In this document: positions 37,922-46,244 of the stretch, piece after piece | Layout: every line of letters begins with the position of its first letter | How positions within the stretch are numbered: position 1 is the stretch's first letter | NCBI GenBank assembly: GCA_022842595.1 | Contig: JALHPF010000020.1 | Span: 1 to 64,000, forward strand | Direction: 5' to 3' | From: Rubrivivax sp. | GTDB taxonomy: Bacteria; Pseudomonadota; Gammaproteobacteria; Burkholderiales; Burkholderiaceae_C | DNA length: 64,000 nucleotides | Notes under the pieces: generated by a model | The model's database searches: none | What the model was told of the DNA's origin: nothing | Seen by the model: the letters and a program-made list of their open reading frames with translations, nothing else | Position numbers and translations under genes: made by a program

Positions 37922-38993
37922 CGCTGCGCTCGCCGACCACGGCTTCGATGGCATGGGCCCTGTTCGCCGTGTCGCGCCGCAGTGGTGCCGGCAGCGGTGC
38001 GCCGCGGGCATTGCTCAGGCAGGCGACGACGGGCGTGGTGATGCTGCTGCCACGTGCCACCACGATGGCCAGTTCGCCCGAGACCAGCCGCACATGGCAG
38101 CCCGGCGGGTAGATGCCGAATTCCTTGACCAGCGCTGCCGTCATCGGGTGGCCAGGGTCTTCCATGAAGATCTGGCGTCCGGCAACGTCGGCGGCGATGG
38201 CGTCACGGTTTGAGCGGGCCGACAGCTTGGCGGTGTAGATGTCGGCCCGGCGCGCCAGCGAAGCCAGGTCGGCGACATCGCTGCGGCCGCTGGGGTAGCC
38301 GCTGCCGTCCTCGTGTTCATGGTGCTGCAGCACGGCCTGCAGCCAATCGGCGTCGGTGACGCCGGCCTGTTCGAGCATCTGCACGCTGCGCATCGGGTGC
38401 GACTGCAGCGCGTGGCGCTGTTCGGGCGTGGGTGCCGTGCGCTGGCGCGCCAGCTGGCCCTGCAGTTCCAGCATCGAGATGTTCATCGTCAGCGCCACCT
38501 TGAAGGCACGCTCGGCGTCTTCAGGGGCCCAGCCCAGGCGCTGGGCGACGAGCTGGCTGGTGATGGCGCAGTGCAGCGAGCGGCGAGCACCGTATTGCTG
38601 GTCGGCATTGCTGTCCTGCCGCAGCACCTGGAAGATGGCCAGGTCGGGGTCGCGTTCGATGAGTGCCAGCACGGGTTCGGCAGCATCTTCGAGGGTCTCG
38701 CGGAAGCCGGGCTTGGCGCTGTTGCGCATGGCCTGGCCAACGCGATTCATGCTGTCGGCCCACAGCTGGCCCAGCTGGGCGCGCGGAGCCTTCAGCACGT
38801 CGTCGCGGCGGTTGACGAGCTCGGCCAGGTCGACGATGCAGCCACGTTCGAGCAAGGCTTCGAGCTGGGCCTGCGACTGCACCTTCTGGCCACGCGCCAG
38901 CAGCAGCGTACGGTCGGCGTCGCGCACGTTGAAGGGCAGGGGGGTTCCCAGCTGGATGCGGTTCTTGACTGTGGCCAGAGCGGCGAGTTGCAT
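37875..38993 (-). CDS. HD-GYP-like protein with degenerate metal site
   Basis: This 372-residue protein has a short N-terminal domain (VKNRIQLGTPLPFNVRDADRTLLLARG, possibly PilZ-like or DUF3391-like) and an HD-GYP domain. The first His141 and the later His199, HHEHED (224-229) and GSGYP are kept, but the HD pair expected about residue 170 is replaced by Met170-Asn171 (TMNISM instead of HDIGK). The metal site is therefore incomplete, so the protein may be inactive against cyclic-di-GMP and act as a binding or scaffold protein. The C-terminal part (EFGIYPPGCHVRLVSGELAIVV) parallels the intact protein at 10898-12154. Confidence 0.8.
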   Translation of the reverse strand: MQLAALATVKNRIQLGTPLPFNVRDADRTLLLARGQKVQSQAQLEALLERGCIVDLAELVNRRDDVLKAPRAQLGQLWADSMNRVGQAMRNSAKPGFRETLEDAAEPVLALIERDPDLAIFQVLRQDSNADQQYGARRSLHCAITSQLVAQRLGWAPEDAERAFKVALTMNISMLELQGQLARQRTAPTPEQRHALQSHPMRSVQMLEQAGVTDADWLQAVLQHHEHEDGSGYPSGRSDVADLASLARRADIYTAKLSARSNRDAIAADVAGRQIFMEDPGHPMTAALVKEFGIYPPGCHVRLVSGELAIVVARGSSITTPVVACLSNARGAPLPAPLRRDTANRAHAIEAVVGERSVTMRPTLEQLLAMPD

Positions 38994-39129
38994 GTTCGGG
39001 GGCAGGTTGGAAGTGCGTTGTCGGTGACCAGTGACTTGTTTTTCGGCGCCCTCGGCCGGAACTTGACCGTGCTGCACGGGTGCCAGCGCCCGGGGTGGAA
39101 CGAACAACAGCCGGGTACAAGCCCGGCTT

Positions 39130-40938
39130 ATGGCGCTCAAGTCCCGGCGCTTAAGCTCCTGGCCCATGCCCCGACGCTCCCGCCACCGCCCAGCCGCCGG
39201 CCCTTTGCCTGACGTCGACCACCACGCTGCCCTGCACGCCGGTCTGCAGTGGCAGGTGCCAGCCGACTTCAACATCGCCCAGGCCTGCTGCAGCCGCTGG
39301 GCCGCCGCCCCGGCCACGGCCGCGCGGGTGGCCATCGCCTGGGAAGACGAAGCCGGTCGACGCGGTGAACTCAGCTATGGTGAACTGCAGGCGCAGGCCT
39401 TGCGCCTTGCCGCCGCGCTGCGCAGCCAGGGTGTACGGCATGGGCAGGTGGTGGCTCTGGTGCTGCCGCAGCGGCCAGAAACCGCGGTGGCGCACATGGC
39501 GCTGCAGATGCTGGGCGCGGTGGCCATGCCGCTGTCGATGCTGTTCGGCCCTGATGCGCTGGCCTACCGGCTGCAGGACAGTGCCGCGGTTGCGGCGATC
39601 GTCGACGCGGGCGTGCTGCCGGCCGTGCGCGCGCTGCAGGCCGAATGCCCGGCGCTGCGCTGGCTGCTGGCGGTGGGCGCGCCGGTGGCGGCGTCGGTCT
39701 GGACCTGGGAAGAGGCGCTGGCGCATGCGCCGCAGCGCTTCCGCCCGGTCGCCACGCGCGCCGACGATGCGGCCATCCTCATCTACACCAGCGGCACCAC
39801 CGGCCCGCCCAAGGGCGCTCTGATCCCGCAGCGGGCGTTGCTGGGCAACCTGAGCGGTTTCGTGTGCAGCCAGAACTGGTTCGGCACACGTGACGACGAG
39901 GTCTTCTGGAGCCCGGCCGACTGGGCCTGGACGGGCGGGCTGATGGACGCGCTGCTGCCCACGCTGTACTTCGGGCGCCGTATCGTCGCTTTCCACGGCC
40001 GCTTCCATCCCGAAAGGGCGTTCGAGCTGATGCAGCGACACCGCGTCACGCACAGCTTCCTGTTTCCCACGGCGCTGAAGGCGATGATGAAAGCCGTGCC
40101 GGCCCCGCGCGAGCGCTATGCGCTGCAGCTGCGCTCGGTGATGAGCGCCGGCGAGGCCCTGGGAGACGCCGTCTTCGACTGGGGCCGGCAGGCGCTGGGG
40201 CTGACGGTCAACGAGATGTTCGGCCAGACCGAGATCAACTACATCGTCGGCAACTGCGGCGCCTTCATCGACCGCCAGGGCGGCAGCCACCCGGGCTGGC
40301 CGGCACGGGCCGGCAGCATGGGTCGCGCCTACCCCGGCCACCGCGTGGCCGTGATCGACGCGCAGGGCGATGAATGCCCACGTGGCACGCCGGGCGACGT
40401 GGCCGTGCATCGGCTCGACGTGCATGGCAGGCCCGACCCGGTGTTCTTCCTGGGCTATTGGAAGCAGCCCGAAGCCACCGCCGCCAAGTACACCGGCGAC
40501 CCGGCAGCCAGCTGGTGCCGCACCGGCGACACCGCGGTCATGGACGATGCCGGGTACCTCTGGTACCAGGGTCGCAGCGACGACGTCTTCAAGGCCGCGG
40601 GCTACCGCATCGGGCCCAGCGAGGTCGAGAACTGCCTCGTCAAGCATCCGGCCGTGGCGAATGCCGCGGTGGTGCCCAAGCCCGACGCCGAGCGCGGTGC
40701 CCTGGTCAAGGCCTACGTGGTGCTGGCGCCGGGTGTGACCGCCAGCGCAGCCCTGGTGCAGGCGCTGCAGCAGCATGTGCGGGGCCGGCTGGCGCCCTAT
40801 GAATACCCCAAGGAAATCGAGTTCATCGACGCCCTGCCCATGACGACCACCGGCAAGGTTCAGCGCCGCGTGCTGCGGCTGCAGGAAGAAGAGCGCGCGC
40901 GGCTCAGCAGCTGTCCACCTGGCGCGGCTTCGGGCTGA
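39130..40938 (+). CDS. AMP-forming acyl-CoA synthetase (acetyl-CoA synthetase-like)
   Basis: This enzyme would activate a short or medium-chain acid to its CoA thioester with ATP. The 602-residue protein has the ANL motifs IYTSGTTGPPKGALIPQ (P-loop), NEMFGQTEINYIVGNC, CRTGDTAVMDDAGYLWYQGR and GYRIGPSEVENCLVKHP, and ends with the catalytic Lys in PMTTTGKVQRRVL. Its organisation is closest to the AcsA/ACSM acetyl- or medium-chain synthetase group. The start may be ATG 39130 or 39166. It is divergent from the degenerate HD-GYP gene, and its 3' end overlaps the next convergent gene by 35 bp. Confidence 0.87.
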   Translation: MALKSRRLSSWPMPRRSRHRPAAGPLPDVDHHAALHAGLQWQVPADFNIAQACCSRWAAAPATAARVAIAWEDEAGRRGELSYGELQAQALRLAAALRSQGVRHGQVVALVLPQRPETAVAHMALQMLGAVAMPLSMLFGPDALAYRLQDSAAVAAIVDAGVLPAVRALQAECPALRWLLAVGAPVAASVWTWEEALAHAPQRFRPVATRADDAAILIYTSGTTGPPKGALIPQRALLGNLSGFVCSQNWFGTRDDEVFWSPADWAWTGGLMDALLPTLYFGRRIVAFHGRFHPERAFELMQRHRVTHSFLFPTALKAMMKAVPAPRERYALQLRSVMSAGEALGDAVFDWGRQALGLTVNEMFGQTEINYIVGNCGAFIDRQGGSHPGWPARAGSMGRAYPGHRVAVIDAQGDECPRGTPGDVAVHRLDVHGRPDPVFFLGYWKQPEATAAKYTGDPAASWCRTGDTAVMDDAGYLWYQGRSDDVFKAAGYRIGPSEVENCLVKHPAVANAAVVPKPDAERGALVKAYVVLAPGVTASAALVQALQQHVRGRLAPYEYPKEIEFIDALPMTTTGKVQRRVLRLQEEERARLSSCPPGAASG

Positions 40939-41572
40939 CGCTCTGGTTGAAGGGGTCGAGCGTGCCGCTGCGCGACGGCCGCACGACGACGCAGGACTTG
41001 CCGCGGCGAAAGCGCACGCTGCCGTCGGGCATGTGTTCTTGCGTGATCGGTCCTTCCGACGACGCCATCACGGTTGCCAGCCGGCTTTCCAGGGTGGCTG
41101 CCTGCGTGTTGCTGCGCGGGTCGTCCAAGGCCGGGTTACGCCAGGGCGCCGGGGCGCCGCGGGGCAGGGTCAGAACCAGTGGGCGGCTGGCCTCGGGTGC
41201 CTGTGCAGGCGGGCTGATGGCCGGTGCCGGCTGGCCGGGCTCGGTGGGCGCAGCCGCAGGAGCAGTCGCGGGAGCAGTCGGCACGCCGGGCACCCAGTTC
41301 AGCGCCGCCTGCGGGCGCTCGCGGGTTACGGGCAGCGAACGCCGGGGAACTGCAGGCGGCAGGGCAGGCCCATCGGTCCGCGCGGCCTGCGGTGGCGGTA
41401 ACAGTCGCAACCAGGCCACCGGTGCCGCTGCCGCCGGGCCGCGGTCAGGGCTGCTGCGTGAGTGCAGCAGGGCCAGCGAAACACCGCCGAGCAGGCCCAG
41501 ATGCAACAGCAGCACCACAGCCGCCGCGGGCAAGCGTCGGCGCGCGAGAGAATCAGCGGTATTCGATGTCAT
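40904..41572 (-). CDS. uncharacterised proline-rich membrane-anchored protein
   Basis: This 222-residue protein has one N-terminal helix (LPAAAVVLLLHLGLLGGVSLALL, about 14-36), a long Pro/Ala-rich segment (about 45-150, PAVPRRSLPVTRERPQAALN, PATAPAAAPTEPGQPAPAI) and a C-terminal domain with PDGSVRFRRGKSCVVVRPSR and final Cys. The shape recalls TonB-like proteins that span the periplasm, but no TonB signature is seen. The start ATG lies 30 bp from the divergent murA start, so they may share a promoter region. A frame running to 42850 is an artefact antisense to murA. Family unknown. Confidence 0.65.
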   Translation of the reverse strand: MTSNTADSLARRRLPAAAVVLLLHLGLLGGVSLALLHSRSSPDRGPAAAAPVAWLRLLPPPQAARTDGPALPPAVPRRSLPVTRERPQAALNWVPGVPTAPATAPAAAPTEPGQPAPAISPPAQAPEASRPLVLTLPRGAPAPWRNPALDDPRSNTQAATLESRLATVMASSEGPITQEHMPDGSVRFRRGKSCVVVRPSRSGTLDPFNQSVSPKPRQVDSC

Positions 41573-41602
41573 CTTGCTGCCCCGTCCCGGCAGCCTTCTC
41601 AT

Positions 41603-42913
41603 ATGGCCCACCTCATTGTCCATGGCGGCACGCCCCTGACGGGCCGCATCACACCTTCGGCGAACAAGAACGCGGTGCTGCCGATCCTGTGCGCCACGCT
41701 GCTGTCGAGCGAGCCGATCCGGCTCATCGGCATTCCGGAAATCACCGACGTGCGCAAGATCCTGGATATCTTCCGCATGCTCGGCAGCGACGTGAAGGTG
41801 GACTACGCCACCGGCGTGCTGGAACTGCACCACGCCCGCACCCACTTCGACCCGCAGCTGCATCACCTGCCGGAGGAAATGCGCAGCAGCGTGATGCTGG
41901 TGCCGCCGCTGCTGGCGCGCTTTGGTGTGGCGCGCATCGAGAACGACGTGCAGGGTTGCACGCTGGGCGTGCGCGAGATCGACCCGCATGTCGAGGTCAT
42001 GGAACGCTTCGGCGGGCGCGTGGAACGCAGTCGCAGCCACTTGCTGATCGAGGTCGACGGCGCACTGCGTGCCAACCACCACTGGCTGGACTACGCCAGC
42101 GTCACGACCACCGAGAACTTCGTGCTGTGTGCGGCCCTGGCCCACGGCACCAGCACGCTGATGAACAGCGCCAGCGAACCCCATGTGCAGGAGTTCTGCC
42201 AGTTCATGGCCATGCTCGGCGCGCAGATCGAAGGCATCGGCACCAGCCGGCTGACGGTGCATGGGGTGAAAAGGCTGGGCCGGCCCGAGGGCGTGGAATT
42301 CCGCTTCGCCGAAGATTTCCATGAAGCCGTGACGTTCATGGCGCTGGGTGCCATCACCGGCGGCTGCATCACGGTGAAGAACAGCGCCCCCGAGCAGTTT
42401 CCGCTGATCGACCGCACCTTCGCCAAGTTCGGCGTGCAGGTCGTTCACGAAGGCGGCTGGAGCCACACCGTGGTCGATGGTCCGCTGAAGGTGCGTGAAC
42501 CCTTCACCAAGAACATCCTGCAGAAGATCGAGGCTGCGCCCTGGCCCTACCTGCCGGTGGACCTGTTGCCCATCTTCGTGGCCCTGGGCGTGAAGGCCGA
42601 AGGCAGCGTGATGTACTGGAACAAGGTCTACGAAGGCGCGATGGGCTGGACCAGCGAACTCAGCAAGTTCGGCGGACACGCCTTCCAGAGCGACCCGCAC
42701 CGCATCATCACCTTCGGCGGCAAGCCCTTGCAGGCCGCCGAGGTCGAAAGCCCGTACATCATCCGCGTGGCGATTGCGCTGCTGATGCTCGCGGCCAGCA
42801 TCCCGGGGCGCAGCGTCATCCGCAACGCCACGCCGGTGCGTCGTGCCCACCCGCGCTTCGCAGAGAACATCCGCGCGCTGGGCGCGCAGATCGAGTGGGT
42901 GGACGGCGACTGA
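41603..42913 (+). CDS. murA: UDP-N-acetylglucosamine 1-carboxyvinyltransferase, divergent type
   Basis: This cytosolic enzyme adds enolpyruvate to UDP-GlcNAc, the first committed step of peptidoglycan synthesis. The 436-residue protein keeps the catalytic residues: Lys22/Asn23 in SANKNAVLPIL, Arg94 in EEMRSSVML, Cys119 (target of fosfomycin) in VQGCTLGVREID with Arg124, and an Asp in the WPYLPVDLLPIF segment. Its sequence departs from the usual GAKNA, PGGCxIG and FPTDMQ motifs, so it is probably a second, divergent MurA rather than the housekeeping copy. It stands alone, away from the usual hisG/yrbA context. MurA is likely; the exact role of a second copy is inference. Confidence 0.8.
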   Translation: MAHLIVHGGTPLTGRITPSANKNAVLPILCATLLSSEPIRLIGIPEITDVRKILDIFRMLGSDVKVDYATGVLELHHARTHFDPQLHHLPEEMRSSVMLVPPLLARFGVARIENDVQGCTLGVREIDPHVEVMERFGGRVERSRSHLLIEVDGALRANHHWLDYASVTTTENFVLCAALAHGTSTLMNSASEPHVQEFCQFMAMLGAQIEGIGTSRLTVHGVKRLGRPEGVEFRFAEDFHEAVTFMALGAITGGCITVKNSAPEQFPLIDRTFAKFGVQVVHEGGWSHTVVDGPLKVREPFTKNILQKIEAAPWPYLPVDLLPIFVALGVKAEGSVMYWNKVYEGAMGWTSELSKFGGHAFQSDPHRIITFGGKPLQAAEVESPYIIRVAIALLMLAASIPGRSVIRNATPVRRAHPRFAENIRALGAQIEWVDGD

Positions 42914-42931
42914 CGCGCGGGCGGGCTGCCG

Positions 42932-43420
42932 CTAGATCGTGATGGCTCGCCGCCGAGCCAGCAGCCCGATGACGGCCATGCCCGCCAGCAGCATCGTGTA
43001 GGGCTCGGGCTCGGGCACCAGGGTGACGGCCAGGTTGCCGCCATACGAGGCGCCAGCCGGGCTGTTGCTGCCGATGACCGCCAGCGTGTAGCTGCCCGCG
43101 GCCACGCTGATGGGCGCCAGGGCCCAGGTCTCGAAGGGGTCGGCCAGCAGTTGCGTGAAGTTGAAGACGCCCGACGGACCGGTGAGGAAGATGCCGACGA
43201 AGTCGACGTCCTGCAGGCCACTGACCACCGAAGTGACGCTGCCGCTGATCGTGCCTGGAAGCGGCAACGTGAACGTGAACAGATCGGTGAAGCCGCCCGT
43301 CAGAGGCGTGCTGGAAAATCCGGCACTGCCGCTGCTCAAGTCGAGCGGGCCGGCTGCCGCAAAGCTGAGCTGCGAACCCAGCACGAGCGCCGTTCCCGCC
43401 AAAATGCCCGATAGTTTCAT
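42932..43420 (-). CDS. FxDxF-type PEP-CTERM exported protein
   Basis: This 162-residue exported protein has a signal peptide (MKLSGILAGTALVLGSQLSF, cleavage after AAA), an FxDxF-like motif (GGFTDLFTFTLP), a small beta-rich domain with VASGSY-type pattern (ISVAAGSYTLAVIGSNSPAG), and the C-terminal sorting tail VPEPEPYTMLLAGMAVIGLL followed by ARRR. It should be cleaved by an exosortase encoded elsewhere and end up at the cell surface or in the exopolysaccharide matrix. CAGGAGTAGATGCA precedes the start. A small inverted repeat (43443-43467) lies upstream. Confidence 0.87.
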   Translation of the reverse strand: MKLSGILAGTALVLGSQLSFAAAGPLDLSSGSAGFSSTPLTGGFTDLFTFTLPLPGTISGSVTSVVSGLQDVDFVGIFLTGPSGVFNFTQLLADPFETWALAPISVAAGSYTLAVIGSNSPAGASYGGNLAVTLVPEPEPYTMLLAGMAVIGLLARRRAITI

Positions 43421-43442
43421 TGCATCTACTCCTGATAAAGCG

Positions 43443-43467
43443 CAGCGGGCTCAGGATGAACCCGCTG
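43443..43467. repeat. 10-bp inverted repeat upstream of PEP-CTERM gene
   Basis: CAGCGGGCTC (43443-43452) pairs with GAACCCGCTG (43458-43467) with one mismatch. It lies 23 bp upstream of the PEP-CTERM start, between it and the divergent ybaK gene. It could be an operator or a leader hairpin; no regulator is evident. Confidence 0.35.
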
Positions 43468-43525
43468 ATCGACACCCCGACCTTGCGCGAAAGGCGTGAT
43501 GAAAGCCACGTCCTGGACCTGCCTG

Positions 43526-44029
43526 ATGGCTACGAAAAGTAAGCATGTAAGCGCGACCCCGGCCACGCAGATGCTGCGGCTCGCCGGGGTCGAATTCACC
43601 GAGCATCCGTACGATTACGTCGAACATGGCGGCACCGCCGAGTCGGCGCACCAATTGGGGATTCCGGAGCACCAGGTTGTGAAGACCCTGGTGATGCAGG
43701 ACGACAAACTGCGCCCCTTGATAGTGCTGATGCACGGCGATTGCCAGGTCAGCACCAAGAACCTGGCACGCGAGATCGGCGCCAAGAGTGTCGAACCCTG
43801 CAAACCCGAGGTCGCGCAGCGACACAGCGGTTACATGATCGGCGGCACGTCGCCGTTCGGGCTGAAGAAGCCGATGCCGGTTTTCGTCGAACAGACGGTG
43901 CTGGACTTGCCGCGGATCTGCATCAACGGCGGCCGCCGCGGCTTCCTCGTCGGCATCAGCCCGGCGGTGCTTGTCAGCCTGCTGGCGGCGCGTCCGGTGC
44001 ATTGCGCCTTGCCGCCTTCCGGCCGCTGA
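43526..44029 (+). CDS. ybaK: Cys-tRNA(Pro)/Cys-tRNA(Cys) deacylase (YbaK/EbsC)
   Basis: This 167-residue YbaK-fold editing enzyme hydrolyses mischarged Cys-tRNA(Pro) in the cytosol. Motifs include TPATQMLRLAGVEFTEHPYDY, HQVVKTLVMQDD (the conserved Lys in VVKTLV), GDCQVSTKNLAREIGAKSVE, and HSGYMIGGTSPFGLKKPMPV, which carries the GGxSPFG signature. The ATG at 43526 gives MATKSKHVSATPATQ; an ATG at 43496 would add ten residues that do not look conserved. The oligopeptidase gene begins 23 bp downstream. Confidence 0.92.
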   Translation: MATKSKHVSATPATQMLRLAGVEFTEHPYDYVEHGGTAESAHQLGIPEHQVVKTLVMQDDKLRPLIVLMHGDCQVSTKNLAREIGAKSVEPCKPEVAQRHSGYMIGGTSPFGLKKPMPVFVEQTVLDLPRICINGGRRGFLVGISPAVLVSLLAARPVHCALPPSGR

Positions 44030-44052
44030 CAGGGCGCGGCTACCATCGGTCG

Positions 44053-46215
44053 ATGTCGAAAACAATTGCCTGGTTGCTCGCCTGCTGCGCGGGCCTGTCC
44101 AGCGCGCAGACCCTCATGACTTCGCCCAAGCCACCGCTGGCCCCGCAGCTGCATCACCTCGTGAAGAGCCCGCACGGCGACCGTGTGGACGAATACCACT
44201 GGCTGCGCGACGACGACCCGAAGGCCAAGCGCGCCGAGGTGATGCGTTACCTCGAAGCTGAAAACGCCCACACCGAAACCGTGCTGGCGCCGCTGGCCGG
44301 CTTGCAGAGTGAGCTGGTGGCCGAGATGCGCGCGCGCATCCGGCCCGACGAAAGCAGCGTGCCGGTCTACGACCAGGGCTGGTGGGTCTGGACGGCTTTC
44401 GCGCCAGCGGCCGAGTACCCCACGCTGATGCGCCAGCGCGGAACGCCGGAACGTCCCGACCCGAAGGCTCGCCCGCAGGTGCTGCTGGACCTGCCGGCAC
44501 GCGCCGCCGGCCAAGCCTTCTTCAAGCTCGGCGCCCATGCGCTCAGCCCTGACGGCCGGCTGTTGGCCTGGACCGAGGACACCACCGGCCGCCGCATCCA
44601 CACGCTGCGCGTGCGCAACCTGGTCACCGGGCAACTGCTCGACGACGCCGTGCCTGGCGTGCTCGAGGCCTTGGTCTGGTCGGCCGACAGCCGCAGCGTG
44701 TTCTACGTGAAGCAGGACCCGGTGCTGCTGCAAAGCGGCCCGGTCTACCGCCACACCCTGGCCACACCTGCCAGCGCCGACACGAAAGTCTTCGAGGAAG
44801 CCGACAAGACACTTTTCACTGAAATCCGCGCCAGTGCCTCGCGGCGCTACCTGCTAATCGACCTGCGTGGTGGCGACATCGCCGAGACCCGCGCCGTGCC
44901 CCTGGCCCGCCTCGCCGCGCCGGTGCAGACCGTGCTGGCGCGACGCGCCAAGGTTCGCCATGAGATCGACCACCGCGACGGCCGCTGGTTCATCATGACC
45001 AATGAAGGCGCGGTGAACTTCAAGCTCGTCACCGCCCCTGAAGGTGCGGCAGAAGTCCGCAGCCGCTGGCGCACGCTGGTGCCCGGCCGCGAACAGGCCA
45101 CCGTCGAAGGTTTCGTGCTGCTGCCCGCCGGCGTGGCGGTGCAGGAACGGGTCGACGCCGACCGGCGGGTGCGGGTGCTGCAGGGCGGCCGCAGCCTGCC
45201 CCTGGCTGCCGCGACCGGCACCAGCCTGAGCCTGGGCGAAAGGCCCGACCTGCGGGCGGCGCATTTGCGCTACACCGTGACGTCGATGGTCGAGCCGCTG
45301 GCCACGTACGATCTGCATCTGGCCACCGGCCAGCAGGTCCTGCGCAAGCGGCGCGAGGTTCCCACCTACGACGCCAGCCGCTACAGCACACGGCGGATCT
45401 GGGCACCATCGCGCGACGGCAAGCGCATTCCGGTGACGCTGGCCTGGCGCGTGGACAGGGCAGGCAACGACGCCCGGGCACCCTTGCTCGTCGAAGGCTA
45501 TGGTGCCTATGGTTTTTCGCTGAACCCGGGTTTCCGCCCCAACCGCGTCAGCCTGCTCGACCGCGGGTTTGTCGTCGCCATGGCTCACGTACGCGGTGGC
45601 GCCGACCTGGGTGAGGCCTGGTTCGAGGACGGGCGCCTGATGAACAAGCGCAACAGCTTCAACGATTTCGTCGACGTCACCGACGCGCTGCTGGCCGCTG
45701 GCTGGGGCGCGAAGGACAAGGTCTTCGCCAGCGGCGGCTCGGCCGGTGGCCTGCTGATGGGCGCAGTGGCCAATCAGGCTGGCGAGCGTTTCCGCGGCAT
45801 GCTGCTGGCGGTGCCCTTCGTCGATGTCGTCACGACCATGCTCGACGAGACGATCCCGCTCACCGTCAACGAATACAGCCAGTGGGGCCACCCGAACGAC
45901 AAGGCGGCCCACGACTACATGCTTTCCTACTCGCCCTACGACAACCTGGCAGCGAAAGCCTACCCGGCGATGTACGTCAGCACCGGGCTATGGGACTCGC
46001 AGGTGCAGTACTTCGAACCGGCCAAGTACGTCGCGCGGCTGCGGGCGCGCAAGACCGACGCGCAGCCACTCTTGCTGGATACCGACCTGACATCGGGCCA
46101 CGGCGGCGCTTCCGGGCGTTTTGCATCGCTGCAGCGGCAGGCCCGCGAGGTCGCCTTCCTGCTTGACCTGGCCGGGCTGGCGGCGCCAGCCAAGCCTGCC
46201 GTCACGGCCCGCTAG
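44053..46215 (+). CDS. ptrB: oligopeptidase B (S9 family), exported form
   Basis: This serine peptidase of the prolyl oligopeptidase family cleaves short peptides after basic residues. The 720-residue protein has an N-terminal hydrophobic segment (SKTIAWLLACCAGLSSAQ) that looks like a signal peptide or lipobox-free anchor, a seven-bladed propeller, and an alpha/beta-hydrolase domain. The catalytic triad is Ser563 in GGSAGGLLMG, Asp648 in STGLWDSQVQY and His683 in SGHGGASGR. The propeller start shows HGDRVDEYHWLRDDDP, typical of OpdB. Export is inferred; most OpdB enzymes are cytosolic. It lies 29 bp upstream of plsY. Confidence 0.88.
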   Translation: MSKTIAWLLACCAGLSSAQTLMTSPKPPLAPQLHHLVKSPHGDRVDEYHWLRDDDPKAKRAEVMRYLEAENAHTETVLAPLAGLQSELVAEMRARIRPDESSVPVYDQGWWVWTAFAPAAEYPTLMRQRGTPERPDPKARPQVLLDLPARAAGQAFFKLGAHALSPDGRLLAWTEDTTGRRIHTLRVRNLVTGQLLDDAVPGVLEALVWSADSRSVFYVKQDPVLLQSGPVYRHTLATPASADTKVFEEADKTLFTEIRASASRRYLLIDLRGGDIAETRAVPLARLAAPVQTVLARRAKVRHEIDHRDGRWFIMTNEGAVNFKLVTAPEGAAEVRSRWRTLVPGREQATVEGFVLLPAGVAVQERVDADRRVRVLQGGRSLPLAAATGTSLSLGERPDLRAAHLRYTVTSMVEPLATYDLHLATGQQVLRKRREVPTYDASRYSTRRIWAPSRDGKRIPVTLAWRVDRAGNDARAPLLVEGYGAYGFSLNPGFRPNRVSLLDRGFVVAMAHVRGGADLGEAWFEDGRLMNKRNSFNDFVDVTDALLAAGWGAKDKVFASGGSAGGLLMGAVANQAGERFRGMLLAVPFVDVVTTMLDETIPLTVNEYSQWGHPNDKAAHDYMLSYSPYDNLAAKAYPAMYVSTGLWDSQVQYFEPAKYVARLRARKTDAQPLLLDTDLTSGHGGASGRFASLQRQAREVAFLLDLAGLAAPAKPAVTAR

Positions 46216-46244
46216 ACGGCAGGGCGGCACCTAGAATCCGCGGC

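Noticed and set aside
40904-42850. 648-codon minus-strand frame spanning murA
   Set aside because: Only the part from 41572 reads as a protein with a start and helix; the rest is antisense to murA.
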